The notes: generated from the sequence alone by a model not told the origin. A DNA stretch of 64,000 nucleotides from Thermoleophilaceae bacterium (GCA_030446485.1 JAUJNF010000002.1:186001-250000); one strand, 5' to 3'. Shown: positions 52,165 through 60,625, numbered from the stretch's first letter. Numbers and translations: made by a program.

Positions 52165-54021
52165 TTATACCGAGCGCCGCCTCCGCCACCAGAGCGCGCC
52201 GAGGGCCAGCCCGACGGCACCACCCAGCGCAAGCGCACCGCCGGTGGTCGATCCGCCGCCCGAGGCCCCCGCACCCGCCTCCCCGGCCGGCGGCTCGATG
52301 TCGACGACCGGGACCGACGACGTCCCGGGTCCGGTCGTGACCGCCGGCCCTCCCGCTCTCGCCGGCCGCCGCTTTCCCTTCGCCACCTCCCTGAACGAGC
52401 GGCCGCGCCTGTTCTTCTTCTCGCTCGGCGAATCCCCCCGCGCGCCCGCGATCCGGGCCGGCCGCCGCTTCCTCGCCACCGGATCGAGCGGGAAGGGAGC
52501 GCGCTCCAGCGCCGTGAGCGCCTGGGCGGTGACCCACACCGGCGTCTGGACTCCGGTGCGCGAGTAGCGGATGCTGCCGTCGGCGGCCTGGAGCGAGCGC
52601 AGGTAGGCGAGCGGCGACCTCCCGCCGCGCCGCAGCCGCCCGGGGTTGCGCCCGGCGGCGACGAGGCCCTGCACGGCGAACGAGGTGGACTGCGCGTTGG
52701 AGCCACCCGACGGAACCAGGGCGAAGCCACCGTCCGCGCGCTGGACGCGGCGTAGGTAGGCGACAGCGCGGCGCACCGCCGTCGTGCCACGGCGCCCGCC
52801 CGCCGCCAGCGCCTGCAGCACCGCGCCGGTGCTGTCGGGGTCGCTCCGCGCGCCGCCGCCGATCCCGAACCCCCCGTCCGCGTTCTGCTCACCGTTGAGC
52901 CAGCGAGCCGCGGCACGCACCGGCGACGTGCCCGTCGAGGCGCCGCCGGCCCGCAGCGCGAGCACGCCGAAGGCCGTCAGGTTCACCTGCTGCTCGAAGG
53001 AGCCGTCACCGCGCTGCCGGCGCAGCAGCTCGGCGATCAGGTTGCGGCCGCCGAACCGTCTCGGGGACACCCTCGCCGCGCCCAGCACGAGAATCGTCCG
53101 CTCCAGCTCGCCCGTGTCGTCGAGCGCGCGGACGTTGACGCGCACGTAGTCGATGAGAGAGCGCTGCCGCGCGCGCACGTCGCCCGGGTTCCGGCCGGCG
53201 GCGGCGAGCCCGAGCGCCGACCACCCGCTGAAGAGCGCGTTCGAGCCCTGCCGGGGCGCTCCGCCGTACCCGCCGTCGGAGTTCTGTGCCCGCTCGAGAT
53301 AGCGAACGGCGCGCTCCGACGCCGACGACAGCGCGGCGGCGGGCGCAGGGGCGGCGAGCGCGCCGGCGAGTGCCAGCGCCACCGCGGCGCAGGCCACCGG
53401 AACCGTGGCCGACGGTTTCCACGTGAACTCGAGGCGGCGCCGGTAGCGCTGCAGCGCGCGCACGAGCGGCGGTCCGATCAGGAGGCAGAAGAGCACGTTG
53501 CCCACCACGTGCGCCAGGTTGTATGGAAGCGAGACGCCGCTGATGGCGATGTAGGAGGCGAGCGTCTCCTCCGCCGCCAGCGTCCACTGGAATGCGTCCA
53601 TCACGAGGCCGAACATCAGCCCCGCGGCGCCGCAGGCGAGCGCCAGCGGCACCCGCCCCAGCTCACGCCCTCCCGCCACGCGCGCAAGCAAGGCGCCGAG
53701 GATCCCCACCCCGCCCCAGGCCGCCATCTGCCACGGCGTCCAGGGGCCCTGCCCGAAGAAGAGGTTGGACACGAGCGCCGTGGTGGCCCCGACCGCGAAG
53801 CCCGGCGCTCCGCCCAGGGCGTAGCCGGCGAACAGCACGATGTCAGTGGTGGGCTTCACGTTGGGGATCGGTGCGAACGCGATGCGGCCGAGCACCGCCA
53901 GCGCCGCCAGCGCCGCCACCAGGGCGAGCGTGCGCGCCGGTGGCCGCGAGCGCTCGTACCAGCCTCCGCCCGCGAGCACGGCCAGTGCCACGAGCGCTGC
54001 CGAGGCCGTCTGCCAGCTCAT
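52165..54021 (-). CDS. ECF transporter S component fused to an extracellular alpha/alpha-toroid (prenyltransferase/squalene-cyclase-like) domain
   Basis: This 618-aa fusion has three parts. Residues 1-195 form a polytopic ECF S component, with ARTLALVAALAALAVLGRIA and FAPIPNVKPTTDIVLFAGYA. GQGPWTPWQMAAWGGVG and SLPYNLAHVVGNVLFCLLIG complete it. A helix or signal-like segment (about 207-230) leads to residues 235-510, a toroid of QxxDGG repeats: QNSDGGYG, QRGDGSFE, QNADGGFG, QRADGGFA and QAADGSIR. A basic linker, a Pro/Gly spacer and a last membrane helix (LALGGAVGLALGALWWRRRR) follow. ATG 54021 overlaps the ATPase stop. The S type and riboswitch suggest corrinoid transport; the toroid resembles the alpha domain of intrinsic factor. 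Confidence 0.85.
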   Translation of the reverse strand: MSWQTASAALVALAVLAGGGWYERSRPPARTLALVAALAALAVLGRIAFAPIPNVKPTTDIVLFAGYALGGAPGFAVGATTALVSNLFFGQGPWTPWQMAAWGGVGILGALLARVAGGRELGRVPLALACGAAGLMFGLVMDAFQWTLAAEETLASYIAISGVSLPYNLAHVVGNVLFCLLIGPPLVRALQRYRRRLEFTWKPSATVPVACAAVALALAGALAAPAPAAALSSASERAVRYLERAQNSDGGYGGAPRQGSNALFSGWSALGLAAAGRNPGDVRARQRSLIDYVRVNVRALDDTGELERTILVLGAARVSPRRFGGRNLIAELLRRQRGDGSFEQQVNLTAFGVLALRAGGASTGTSPVRAAARWLNGEQNADGGFGIGGGARSDPDSTGAVLQALAAGGRRGTTAVRRAVAYLRRVQRADGGFALVPSGGSNAQSTSFAVQGLVAAGRNPGRLRRGGRSPLAYLRSLQAADGSIRYSRTGVQTPVWVTAQALTALERAPFPLDPVARKRRPARIAGARGDSPSEKKNRRGRSFREVAKGKRRPARAGGPAVTTGPGTSSVPVVDIEPPAGEAGAGASGGGSTTGGALALGGAVGLALGALWWRRRRSV

Positions 54022-55685
54022 CCCACGAGCTCCTCGACCACACCGCGGGCGCGTTGCCGAGGCGTCGGCTCGCCCATCAGCAGGCGCGCGCCCTGCTCGG
54101 GCGTGAGAGCGCCGCCCGCCCCGCCGAGCACCCGGGCCACCTCGGTGGCGAAGTGCCAGCCGCCGGACAGCACCTCGGCGGGAGTGCCGTCGGCGATCAC
54201 CTTGCCCTTGCCCATCAGCACCACCCGGCCGGCCAGGGTGGCGGCCAGCTCGGAGTCGTGGGTGGCCACGAGCACCGCCGCACCGCCGGCCGCGAGGGCC
54301 CGGAGCCGCTCCACGAGCGCGCCTGCGTGCAGGCCGTCCATGCCGCGCGTGGGCTCGTCGAGGCACACCAGTGCGTGATCTCGGCCCTCGAGCGCTACCT
54401 CGAGTGCCAGCCGCTGCCGTTCTCCCCCGGACAGGTCGGCCGGGTTGGCCGCCCCGCGCCCGCTCAGGCCCGCGGCGGCCAGGCCTGCGGCGTCGGTCTC
54501 GTCGCCGGCGTGCTCGTGGATCAGGTAGTCGCCGGGGTGCTGCAGGAGGAGCGCCACCTCGCCGCCGGTCTCGATCCGGCCGCGGGTGGGCTCGAGCAGG
54601 CCCTTGGCGAGCCGCAGAAGGGTGCTCTTGCCGGCGCCGTTGCGCCCCATCAGGGCCACCACCTCCCCCGGAGCGATCGTCAGGTCGATGTTCCGGAGGA
54701 CCGCCGGACCGTCGCGCAGCTCGTGCCAGAGGCCCTCGAGGCGCAGTGCCGCCGGCGGGCGCGGACGACGGCCGAAGCGGCGGCCGCTCTGGCGAGAGGG
54801 CGTGCCGGCACCCGCCTCCCCGGCGGGTGGCTCGTCCGGCAAGAGGGCGGCGCCGCGCAGGCGTGCGCGGGCCTGCTTGACCGAGGCCGGCAGCGGGCCG
54901 AGCCCCGAGAGCGAGAAGAGCCGCGCCGCGGGAGTGACCATGGTCGCGCGGCCGGCCGGACCCCCGTCGGCAGCGGCCCACGACAGGAAGCCTTCGGGCG
55001 TGGCGTCGCAGGCCACGCGCCCGTGTTCCAGGGCGATCACCCGCTCGGCCGCTCCCAGGCAGCGCTCGAGACGGTGCTCGGCCAGCAGCACGGTCGTTCC
55101 CCACTCCTCGTTCAGCCGCCGTACCAGCGCGAGGAAGTCGCTCCCCGCCACCGGGTCGAGCTGTGAGGTCGGCTCGTCGAGCAGAAGCAGCCGCGGCCGG
55201 TGGGCCAGGGCGGCGGCGAGCGCCACCCGCTGCAGCTCGCCGCCGGACAGGGTCTCGACCCGGCGTTCGAGCAGCTCGCCGACTCCGAGCGCCAGCGCCG
55301 CCTCCTCCACCGCGCGGGCCACGGCGGCCGGCGCCTCGCCGCGCTGCTCGAGCCCGAGGGCGATCTCGGCGCGCACCCCGCCCATCACCACCTGGCGCTC
55401 GGGCTCCTGGAGGACGGTGCCGCAGACCGCGGCCAGGGCGCTCGGCCCGTGCGCGCGCACCGGCATTCCCGCGACCGACAGCTCACCCGTCACCTCGCCG
55501 CCGTGGAAGTGCGGCACCAGGCCGCAGGCCGCCCGCAGCAGCGTGGACTTGCCGGATCCCGACGTGCCGGCCAGCAGGGTGAACGAGCCGGGCTCGAGCT
55601 CGAGCGAGACGTCGCTGAGCACGGGGGCCGCAGCGTCCGGGTAGCGGTAGGTCAATCCGCGGGCGCGGAGGATCGGCTCAGGCAC
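54018..55685 (-). CDS. ECF transporter ATPase, two nucleotide-binding domains fused (EcfA-EcfA')
   Basis: This 555-aa protein carries both ATPase domains of an ECF importer on one chain. Domain 1 has Walker A GTSGSGKST (40-48), signature LSGGE (146-150) and Walker B LLLLDEPTSQLD (about 166-177). Domain 2 has GRNGAGKST (347-355), LSGGE (418-422) and CLDEPTRGMD (about 441-450). A Pro/Arg-rich linker (about 285-312) joins them. GTG 55685 overlaps the T-component stop by 8 nt, and its own stop overlaps the S-component start. It energises uptake by the adjacent S and T subunits. Confidence 0.92.
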   Translation of the reverse strand: MPEPILRARGLTYRYPDAAAPVLSDVSLELEPGSFTLLAGTSGSGKSTLLRAACGLVPHFHGGEVTGELSVAGMPVRAHGPSALAAVCGTVLQEPERQVVMGGVRAEIALGLEQRGEAPAAVARAVEEAALALGVGELLERRVETLSGGELQRVALAAALAHRPRLLLLDEPTSQLDPVAGSDFLALVRRLNEEWGTTVLLAEHRLERCLGAAERVIALEHGRVACDATPEGFLSWAAADGGPAGRATMVTPAARLFSLSGLGPLPASVKQARARLRGAALLPDEPPAGEAGAGTPSRQSGRRFGRRPRPPAALRLEGLWHELRDGPAVLRNIDLTIAPGEVVALMGRNGAGKSTLLRLAKGLLEPTRGRIETGGEVALLLQHPGDYLIHEHAGDETDAAGLAAAGLSGRGAANPADLSGGERQRLALEVALEGRDHALVCLDEPTRGMDGLHAGALVERLRALAAGGAAVLVATHDSELAATLAGRVVLMGKGKVIADGTPAEVLSGGWHFATEVARVLGGAGGALTPEQGARLLMGEPTPRQRARGVVEELVG

Positions 55686-56579
55686 GGGCCACCCCCAGGC
55701 GGCCGCCGACGCCTGCGAACGGCGCCGCCGCCAGCGCCACCAGCGCGAGGCCGAGCACGAGCTCGCCGGCGCCGAACGCCAACTCGAGCGTCGGGTACGG
55801 CGTGAAGGCGCCCAGGCCGGCCACTCTGGCCGCCACCGCGAGGGTGGCCAGGGCGGCCGCGGACCCCGCCACACGGAAGTCGTGGCGCGACCAGGGGGCG
55901 CGCCTCGTGGGCCCCAGCCGCCCCGCCCCCGCCCCGTAGCCGCGGACCTCGAGCGCCGCCGCCACGTCGACGGCCCGGTCGAGTGCCCCGCGCACCGCCG
56001 CCCGGGCCACCGCGGCCCGCGGCGGCGGCGTGCGCCGGCAGCGCGCGGCGTCGCTCAGGCGCGAGGCGTCGCGGGCGAGCACCGGCACGAGCCGGCTGGC
56101 CAGCGACACGGTGAGGGCCGAGCGCGGCGACACGCGGCGCATCAGCTTGAGCAGCTCGTCGGGATCGACCGCCGCCGAGAAGAGCGCGAAGGCCATCACC
56201 AGGGTGAACAGGCGCAGGCCGAAGGCTCCGCCGTACGCGAGGGCCTCGAGCGTCACGTCGAAGCGCCGTCCGAGGATCTCCCAGCCCCGCACGAGCAGCG
56301 TCTCCCCTCGCGGGACACCAGCGGGTTCACGAGCGCGACCACCAGCGCGAGCGGCAGCGACAGCCGCGCCGCCCGCCGCAGCTCCTCACCCACTCCGGCC
56401 CCGCGCGCGCCCGCGAGTACCGCCAGCAACGCCGCGCCCAGCACCAGCGGGTGCTCGAAGAGCACAGCGGTGAGGGCCAGCGCACCGCAGTAGGCCGCCG
56501 ACGCGCCCGCGCGGGCCGAGTGCAGCGCGGTTGCTCCTGGGCGGTAGACGGGCACGAAGCCCGCGGCTGGGCTGCTCAC
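55678..56579 (-). CDS. ECF transporter T component (transmembrane coupling protein), one frameshift
   Basis: This is the scaffold membrane protein linking S and ATPase subunits, about 300 aa. The first part (GALALTAVLFEHPLVLGAAL, LSLPLALVVALVNPLVSREG) and the second (GAFGLRLFTLVMAFALFSAA, VSLASRLVPVLARDASRLSD with the coupling-helix Arg, AAALEVRGYGAG) lie in different frames. A single base is missing from a G run near 56305; restoring it gives VSREGETLLVRGWEI. GTG 56579 overlaps the lipoprotein stop as GTGA. The remainder of the operon is intact, so a sequence error is likely. Confidence 0.88.
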
Positions 56580-57499
56580 CCTTCCTCCTCCCGCAGCGGC
56601 AGGTCGAGCGGCCCGGACGGCGCCACGGCCACCGCGAAGGCGTCGCTCAGAGTGTCCTCATCGAGCGCCCGGGCGGCCCGTTCGACCCCGGCCGCGTCCA
56701 AACCCGTCACCAGCCAGAGCACGCCCTGGTCGGCGATCGAGGTCGCCGCCACGAGGCCGGTGCCGGGCTCGGCCGTCCGGGCGGTGCCGCCGCTCTCGTC
56801 GAGGAGCTGGAGCGAGCGCCCCTCATCGGTGAAGCGCGCGAACACGCCGCTCTCCTCCGGCCCCTGCTCGAGCGCCAGGGCGGCGCGCAGCCGCCGCGCC
56901 TCCGGCCACGGCGCCACCACCACTCGCAGGAGGTCGGGCGTCCCGGTGTTGCCGAACGCCGCCTGGGTCACCGGCACGCCGAGCGCGGTGAGCCGCTCCC
57001 GGACCTCCCGGCATGCGGTCGACTCGTCGTCGTCGCACTCCATCCGCACCGGCAGCCGCTTGCCCTCCTTGCCGTGCACGAAGGGCTCGGGATAGGCGCC
57101 GACGATCGCCGGGATGCCCATCGCGGCCCGGTAGCGCCGGTAGTCCCAGGTCACGACGTCCCCCGGGAACAGCTCGAACTCCGCCGCACCCACGTCGGCC
57201 TCGATGCCGTTAACGAAGTAGAACCAGTCGCTGCCGCCGCCGCTGCCCTCTCCCTCGATGCCGTCGATCGACTGGACGAAGTTGCCGCCGTAGCGCGTCT
57301 CGACCTTCCGCTCGGAGCTCAGGAGGCGCAGGACGGTGAGCCCCTCGGGCACGGAGTCGCGGGTGGCAGCGGCGAGCCGCTGTTGTCCGAAGTCGCGCGT
57401 CACGCGCAGCTCGGTTGTGCCGTCGCGCTCCTCGCCCGGCCCCACACCACAGCCCGCTAGCGCGCATGCGACGGCGAGGAACGGCGCGAGGCGGCGCAT
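56576..57499 (-). CDS. DUF4430-domain lipoprotein, putative corrinoid-binding
   Basis: This 307-aa lipoprotein has signal peptide MRRLAPFLAVACALAGC, with the lipobox Cys at residue 17. A DUF4430-type beta-grasp domain follows: TVLRLLSSERKVETRYGGNF, VQSIDGIEGEGSGGGSDWFY, FVNGIEADVGAAEFELFPGD, then VVTWDYRRY. The remaining part (about 125-307) is an alpha/beta region I cannot assign (VHGKEGKRLPVRMECDDDES onward). DUF4430 is the beta domain of vertebrate intrinsic factor and transcobalamin. Position just before the ECF genes and behind a B12 riboswitch suggests cobalamin capture. Confidence 0.8.
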   Translation of the reverse strand: MRRLAPFLAVACALAGCGVGPGEERDGTTELRVTRDFGQQRLAAATRDSVPEGLTVLRLLSSERKVETRYGGNFVQSIDGIEGEGSGGGSDWFYFVNGIEADVGAAEFELFPGDVVTWDYRRYRAAMGIPAIVGAYPEPFVHGKEGKRLPVRMECDDDESTACREVRERLTALGVPVTQAAFGNTGTPDLLRVVVAPWPEARRLRAALALEQGPEESGVFARFTDEGRSLQLLDESGGTARTAEPGTGLVAATSIADQGVLWLVTGLDAAGVERAARALDEDTLSDAFAVAVAPSGPLDLPLREEEG

Positions 57500-58219
57500 C
57501 TACTCGACCCTCACCCGCTCGGGGAAGGAGCGGACGCGATCCGCCTGCTCGGCGTTGACCGTGTAGGTGCCCGGAGCGACCGCGAAGCGGGCGTCGCCCT
57601 TCGAGTCGGTAACGGCGGACTGCTCGCCCAGCCGGACGGTCGCCTCCCGAGCCGCTACCCCGCGGCCCTGGTCATTGTGGGCCGTCACCCGCACCGTCAC
57701 GACGCCGCCCGGTTGCACGCGGGCGCGCACGGCGAGCGTGCGCTGGCAGTTCGACGCCATGCGGCAGTAAAACCAGGTAACGCGCGCGCCGGCACGAAGG
57801 CGACCACTCCCGAACGGGCCGGTTGGATCGGCGGCGCCCGCCGTGCCCAGGCGGTTGCCCACCTTGTACACCCACCCGCTCAGGCCCCTGTTGCGATCGG
57901 GTCCGATCCCGGCGACGAAGAGGCCGCCGCCATCCCGTGGGCGCCGGGAGCACGAGCCGAAGTCGCGCAGCCGCGGGGGCCCGACACCGCTCCTGACGAG
58001 GGCGGCCAGCGGCGTTCCCGTCGCCACCGCACAGCGGCGGCGGCCGACGCGTACGGTCGTGGCCCCGGCGCGCGGCTTTCCTACTGCGGCGTCGCCGGAG
58101 CGGAACGCCACCATCTGCTCGACGCGGGGCGCGGCCGCGCTAACCGGGCCGGGCGCGACGGCGGACGCGACGGCCCAGAGGGCCACCGCGACCACCGTGC
58201 GCGTTCCGGTCCGCCGCAT
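57500..58219 (-). CDS. Secreted DUF4430-like protein with C-terminal Ig-like/carboxypeptidase-regulatory-like domain
   Basis: This 239-aa protein has a signal peptide (VVAVALWAVASAVAPGPVSA). A DUF4430-like domain is recognised by TPLAALVRSGVGPPRLRDFG, LFVAGIGPDRNRGLSGWVYK, VGNRLGTAG and LRAGARVTWFYCRM. The C-terminal 70 residues form a beta-sandwich (VTVRVTAHNDQGRGVAAREA, KGDARFAVAPGTYTVNAEQA). Paired cysteines in the DUF4430 part (RRRCAV, FGSCSRR, FYCRMASNC) suggest disulfides. ATG 58219 lies 6 nt after the first gene of the operon. I infer that it acts extracellularly in corrinoid binding. Confidence 0.75.
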   Translation of the reverse strand: MRRTGTRTVVAVALWAVASAVAPGPVSAAAPRVEQMVAFRSGDAAVGKPRAGATTVRVGRRRCAVATGTPLAALVRSGVGPPRLRDFGSCSRRPRDGGGLFVAGIGPDRNRGLSGWVYKVGNRLGTAGAADPTGPFGSGRLRAGARVTWFYCRMASNCQRTLAVRARVQPGGVVTVRVTAHNDQGRGVAAREATVRLGEQSAVTDSKGDARFAVAPGTYTVNAEQADRVRSFPERVRVE

Positions 58220-58225
58220 GGGCGT

Positions 58226-59215
58226 CTACCGATCGCCGGTCGGCCGCCGCCGCACGACGCGCTCGCAGTCCGCCGCGACGCGGTCACGGCGATCGGCCCT
58301 CACGACGTCGTCGCCGTCCCCGCAGCTAACGCGATCGGGCTGACCGTCGACCGCGTCGACGGTGTCGTCCCCGCCCCGAGCCCGCACGTCGTCGGCCCCG
58401 AGCGTGCCGGTGATCGAGTCGGCCCCGCCGCGACCGTAGATGCGCTCGCCGCGGATCGGCGGACAGAGCCGCAGCCGCTCGTTCACGCAGACCTCCACGG
58501 GCTCCGACGGGATGTCGCCTCCGCGCGTCGCGCGCAGGGTGACCGTCCCGTTCTCGCCCGCGCCTACCGTGGCCCGGCCGCGCTCGTCCGTCGTCGCCAC
58601 GTTCTGGCCGATGGCGATCTCCGCACCGGCCGCGCGGCGGCGCTTACCTCCGGCGTCGAAGCGGAAGGCCGTGACCGTGAACGGCTGGCCGGCCCTCGCC
58701 CGAGCCGGCGCGCGCAGGCCGAGCTCCTCCCCGGTGTTGATCCCGCGCTCGGTGTCCTGGAAGTACCACAGGACCTCATCGCCGTCGTCAAGCGCGAACT
58801 GATCGCCGCCGACCGAGGGCGCCTCGCGGTTGACCTTGTACAGCCAGAAGGCCGTGTCGGAGGCGACGAACTCGCCGATGCCGCACACGAGCAGGCCGAA
58901 CGAGAACTTGTCGCTGATCCGGTAGGGGCGCAGCGGGGGCTCGACGCGACGGGCGTGGTCGACGATGCCGACGGCGGTCGGCCCCTTCACGGTGACGGTC
59001 TTCCCGCTACCGCCGCACGCGGGGGTCGTGTCCGTGGGCAGCCGGACGGTGTTGGTCACGTAGCGGTGCCCGGGCGCGAGCGCCTGGCCACCGGCCTCCA
59101 CCCGCAACTCCGAGACGACCGGCTTGGCCGGCGCCTGAGCGGCACCGGCGGACAGCACGGCGCATGCGACGGCGCCGGACAGAAGGACCCGAGGGGTCCG
59201 GGAACGATGAGACAT
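58226..59215 (-). CDS. Secreted DUF4430-like protein with C-terminal RTX-like calcium-binding repeats
   Basis: This is the first gene behind the cobalamin riboswitch, 329 aa. A signal peptide (LLSGAVACAVLSAGAAQAPA) is followed by a DUF4430-like domain (VGIVDHARRVEPPLRPYRIS, AFWLYKVNREAPSVGGDQFA, LDDGDEVLWYFQDTERGINT) and an Ig-like linker. The C-terminus has RTX-type nonapeptides (YGRGGADSITGTLGADDVRA, RGGDDTVDAVDGQPDRVSCG, DGDDVVRAD). The ribosome site GGGGAGG (59231-59225) is 9 nt before ATG 59215. The RTX repeats may hold calcium and stabilise the exported protein. Confidence 0.78.
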   Translation of the reverse strand: MSHRSRTPRVLLSGAVACAVLSAGAAQAPAKPVVSELRVEAGGQALAPGHRYVTNTVRLPTDTTPACGGSGKTVTVKGPTAVGIVDHARRVEPPLRPYRISDKFSFGLLVCGIGEFVASDTAFWLYKVNREAPSVGGDQFALDDGDEVLWYFQDTERGINTGEELGLRAPARARAGQPFTVTAFRFDAGGKRRRAAGAEIAIGQNVATTDERGRATVGAGENGTVTLRATRGGDIPSEPVEVCVNERLRLCPPIRGERIYGRGGADSITGTLGADDVRARGGDDTVDAVDGQPDRVSCGDGDDVVRADRRDRVAADCERVVRRRPTGDR

Positions 59216-59226
59216 TGGTTTGAGCC

Positions 59227-59244
59227 TCCCCTTCCGCGAGGGAA
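59227..59244 (-). promoter_or_regulatory. Ribosome-site-sequestering hairpin of the B12 riboswitch
   Basis: On the minus strand TTCCCT (59244-59239) can pair with AGGGGA (59232-59227) across a 6-nt loop. This covers most of the GGGGAGG ribosome site of the first gene. It lies just 3' of the aptamer, so cobalamin probably controls translation initiation. No T-run follows, so intrinsic termination is less likely. Confidence 0.55.
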
Positions 59245-59254
59245 TCGTGGCTTC

Positions 59255-59430
59255 GGCCGGAGGTAGGTCTCCTGGCTCACGGTTGAGGCCTTGTCGCGCC
59301 TTCCCAGGGAGCGGAGCTCCCCAGTGGCATTATCGCGACGGCCTAGCCGCTCACAGTGGCGGGACCGCGTCGGAATCTCACCGACTTCCCTGACCACCGA
59401 CCGCTGACCGGCGAGAGGTTACTCCCCCAG
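59255..59430 (-). ncRNA. Cobalamin (B12) riboswitch
   Basis: Read on the minus strand, this leader has the hallmarks of the AdoCbl/B12 riboswitch class (Rfam RF00174). Upstream there is GGGAAGTCGGTGAGATTCCG (about 59390-59371), then CCCGCCACTGTGAGC, GCCACTGGG near 59330-59318, GGGAAGGCG, and the B12 box AGCCAGGAGACCTAC at 59277-59263. Order and spacing are as expected. The downstream operon encodes three DUF4430-like proteins and an ECF importer, so cobalamin should repress uptake when abundant. Confidence 0.93.
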
Positions 59431-59469
59431 GTGGGCGGCGTGAGAACTGGCTGTAGAATGCGGCGTCGC

Positions 59470-59542
59470 GCCGCCATCGTCCAGGGGACTAGGACGCCGC
59501 CCTCTCACGGCGGAAACCGGGGTTCGAATCCCCGTGGCGGTA
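59470..59542 (+). tRNA. tRNA-Glu (CTC anticodon)
   Basis: The 73-nt gene has a 7-bp acceptor stem (GCCGCCA with TGGCGGT, one G-T end pair), an anticodon arm CCGCC-CTCTCAC-GGCGG with CTC at the anticodon, and a T arm around GGTTCGAATCC. CCA is not encoded. A strong hairpin at 59549-59570 follows. Confidence 0.95.
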
Positions 59543-59548
59543 CTGAAG

Positions 59549-59575
59549 GAACCCGCTCTGAAGCGGGTTCTCGTC
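59549..59575 (+). terminator. Terminator hairpin after tRNA-Glu
   Basis: GAACCCGCT (59549-59557) and AGCGGGTTC (59562-59570) form a perfect 9-bp stem with a CTGA loop, followed by a moderately T-rich stretch (TCGTCGTTTG). Confidence 0.75.
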
Positions 59576-59624
59576 GTTTGAGGGGGGCCGTGGGGAATCG
59601 CTTGGGGAAGTCTGCGGGCATCCG

Positions 59625-60365
59625 TCAGGAGCGTCGTGCCTTCTCGACTGCGCTGCTGATTCCGTCTGTCCACGGTTCGCCGTGACCGGGGAGAACGGTC
59701 CGGGCGTTCGTGCCAACGAGCGCTTCGAGCGACTGCACCGCCAGCTCAGCGTCGGCGGTGTGGGGCCCCCGAACGACTTGCGGTCCTTGGCGTCCGCGTG
59801 GCCCGCGAGCGACGTCGAGCGTTACCAGCGCGTCTCCCGTGAACAGGAGCGATCCGCCTTCTAGGAACAGCGCGCAGCTACCCGCTGTGTGTCCGGGCGC
59901 GTGGATCACGCGGGGCGACCCGGCCACGTCCACGACCTCGCCGTCGTCGAACTCGTCGAGCTGGGCGAGCGGCGGAGTTCGGGTAATTCCCTTCGCAACG
60001 TACCCGAGGATGTACCAGGCGTACCACGGGCGCCAGAGGTACCGCACGACCCCACGGTCACTCAGATGCTTCTCGCCTCGAAGGTAGGGCGCGTCGGCGT
60101 GGTGCGCGAGGACGCGCGCGCCCGAACTTCTCAGCCGTTCAGCGTTGCCTGCGTGATCGCGGTGGTGGTGGGTGATGAGTACCGCGTCGATGTCGGCGGG
60201 TGAGTACCCGAGCCTCGACAATGCCGAATGGAACTCGCGCCAGTCTCTCGGCAACCCAGCGTCGAGAACCGTCAGTCGACCCCCGGCTTCGAGCAGGTAC
60301 CAGTTCGTGTAAAGGCTCGAAAGCCGGTGCACACCAGGGCCGACGTGCGTCAGGCGAAGCGGCAT
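59625..60365 (-). CDS. MBL-fold metallo-hydrolase
   Basis: This 246-aa metallo-beta-lactamase-fold hydrolase has the di-metal motif LITHHHRDHAGNAERLRSSG. The later ligands lie in HAPGHTAGSCALFLEGGSLL, FTGDALVTLD and TVLPGHGEPW. The opening VHRLSSLYTNWYLLEAGGRL is typical of stand-alone MBL hydrolases. The substrate is unknown. ATG 60365 is used. The gene has a lower GC bias at third positions than the genes to its left and is close to the tRNA, so it may belong to an acquired stretch. Confidence 0.88.
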   Translation of the reverse strand: MPLRLTHVGPGVHRLSSLYTNWYLLEAGGRLTVLDAGLPRDWREFHSALSRLGYSPADIDAVLITHHHRDHAGNAERLRSSGARVLAHHADAPYLRGEKHLSDRGVVRYLWRPWYAWYILGYVAKGITRTPPLAQLDEFDDGEVVDVAGSPRVIHAPGHTAGSCALFLEGGSLLFTGDALVTLDVARGPRGRQGPQVVRGPHTADAELAVQSLEALVGTNARTVLPGHGEPWTDGISSAVEKARRS

Positions 60366-60625
60366 CGCTCGGCGATTATTCCACCATGGACGGTGCTCGT
60401 AGCTGCCTGCTCCGGCGCGAAGGCGTGACGCCGATGCGGGGCGGCTCTTGAGGAGTCTATGGCTGCACGGTCAGGGAGGGCGCCGGCCCTCAACACCGGG
60501 AACCGTCAGACGTTCGTACCTTGACCTTCGGCCCTCCGGTGAGAGGGCAGCGCCTCGCAGGGAAGTCGGAGCGAGGTCACGCCACGCGCGCCAAGCGGCC
60601 TCTGGCGAGTGAGTAAGAGGCACGG

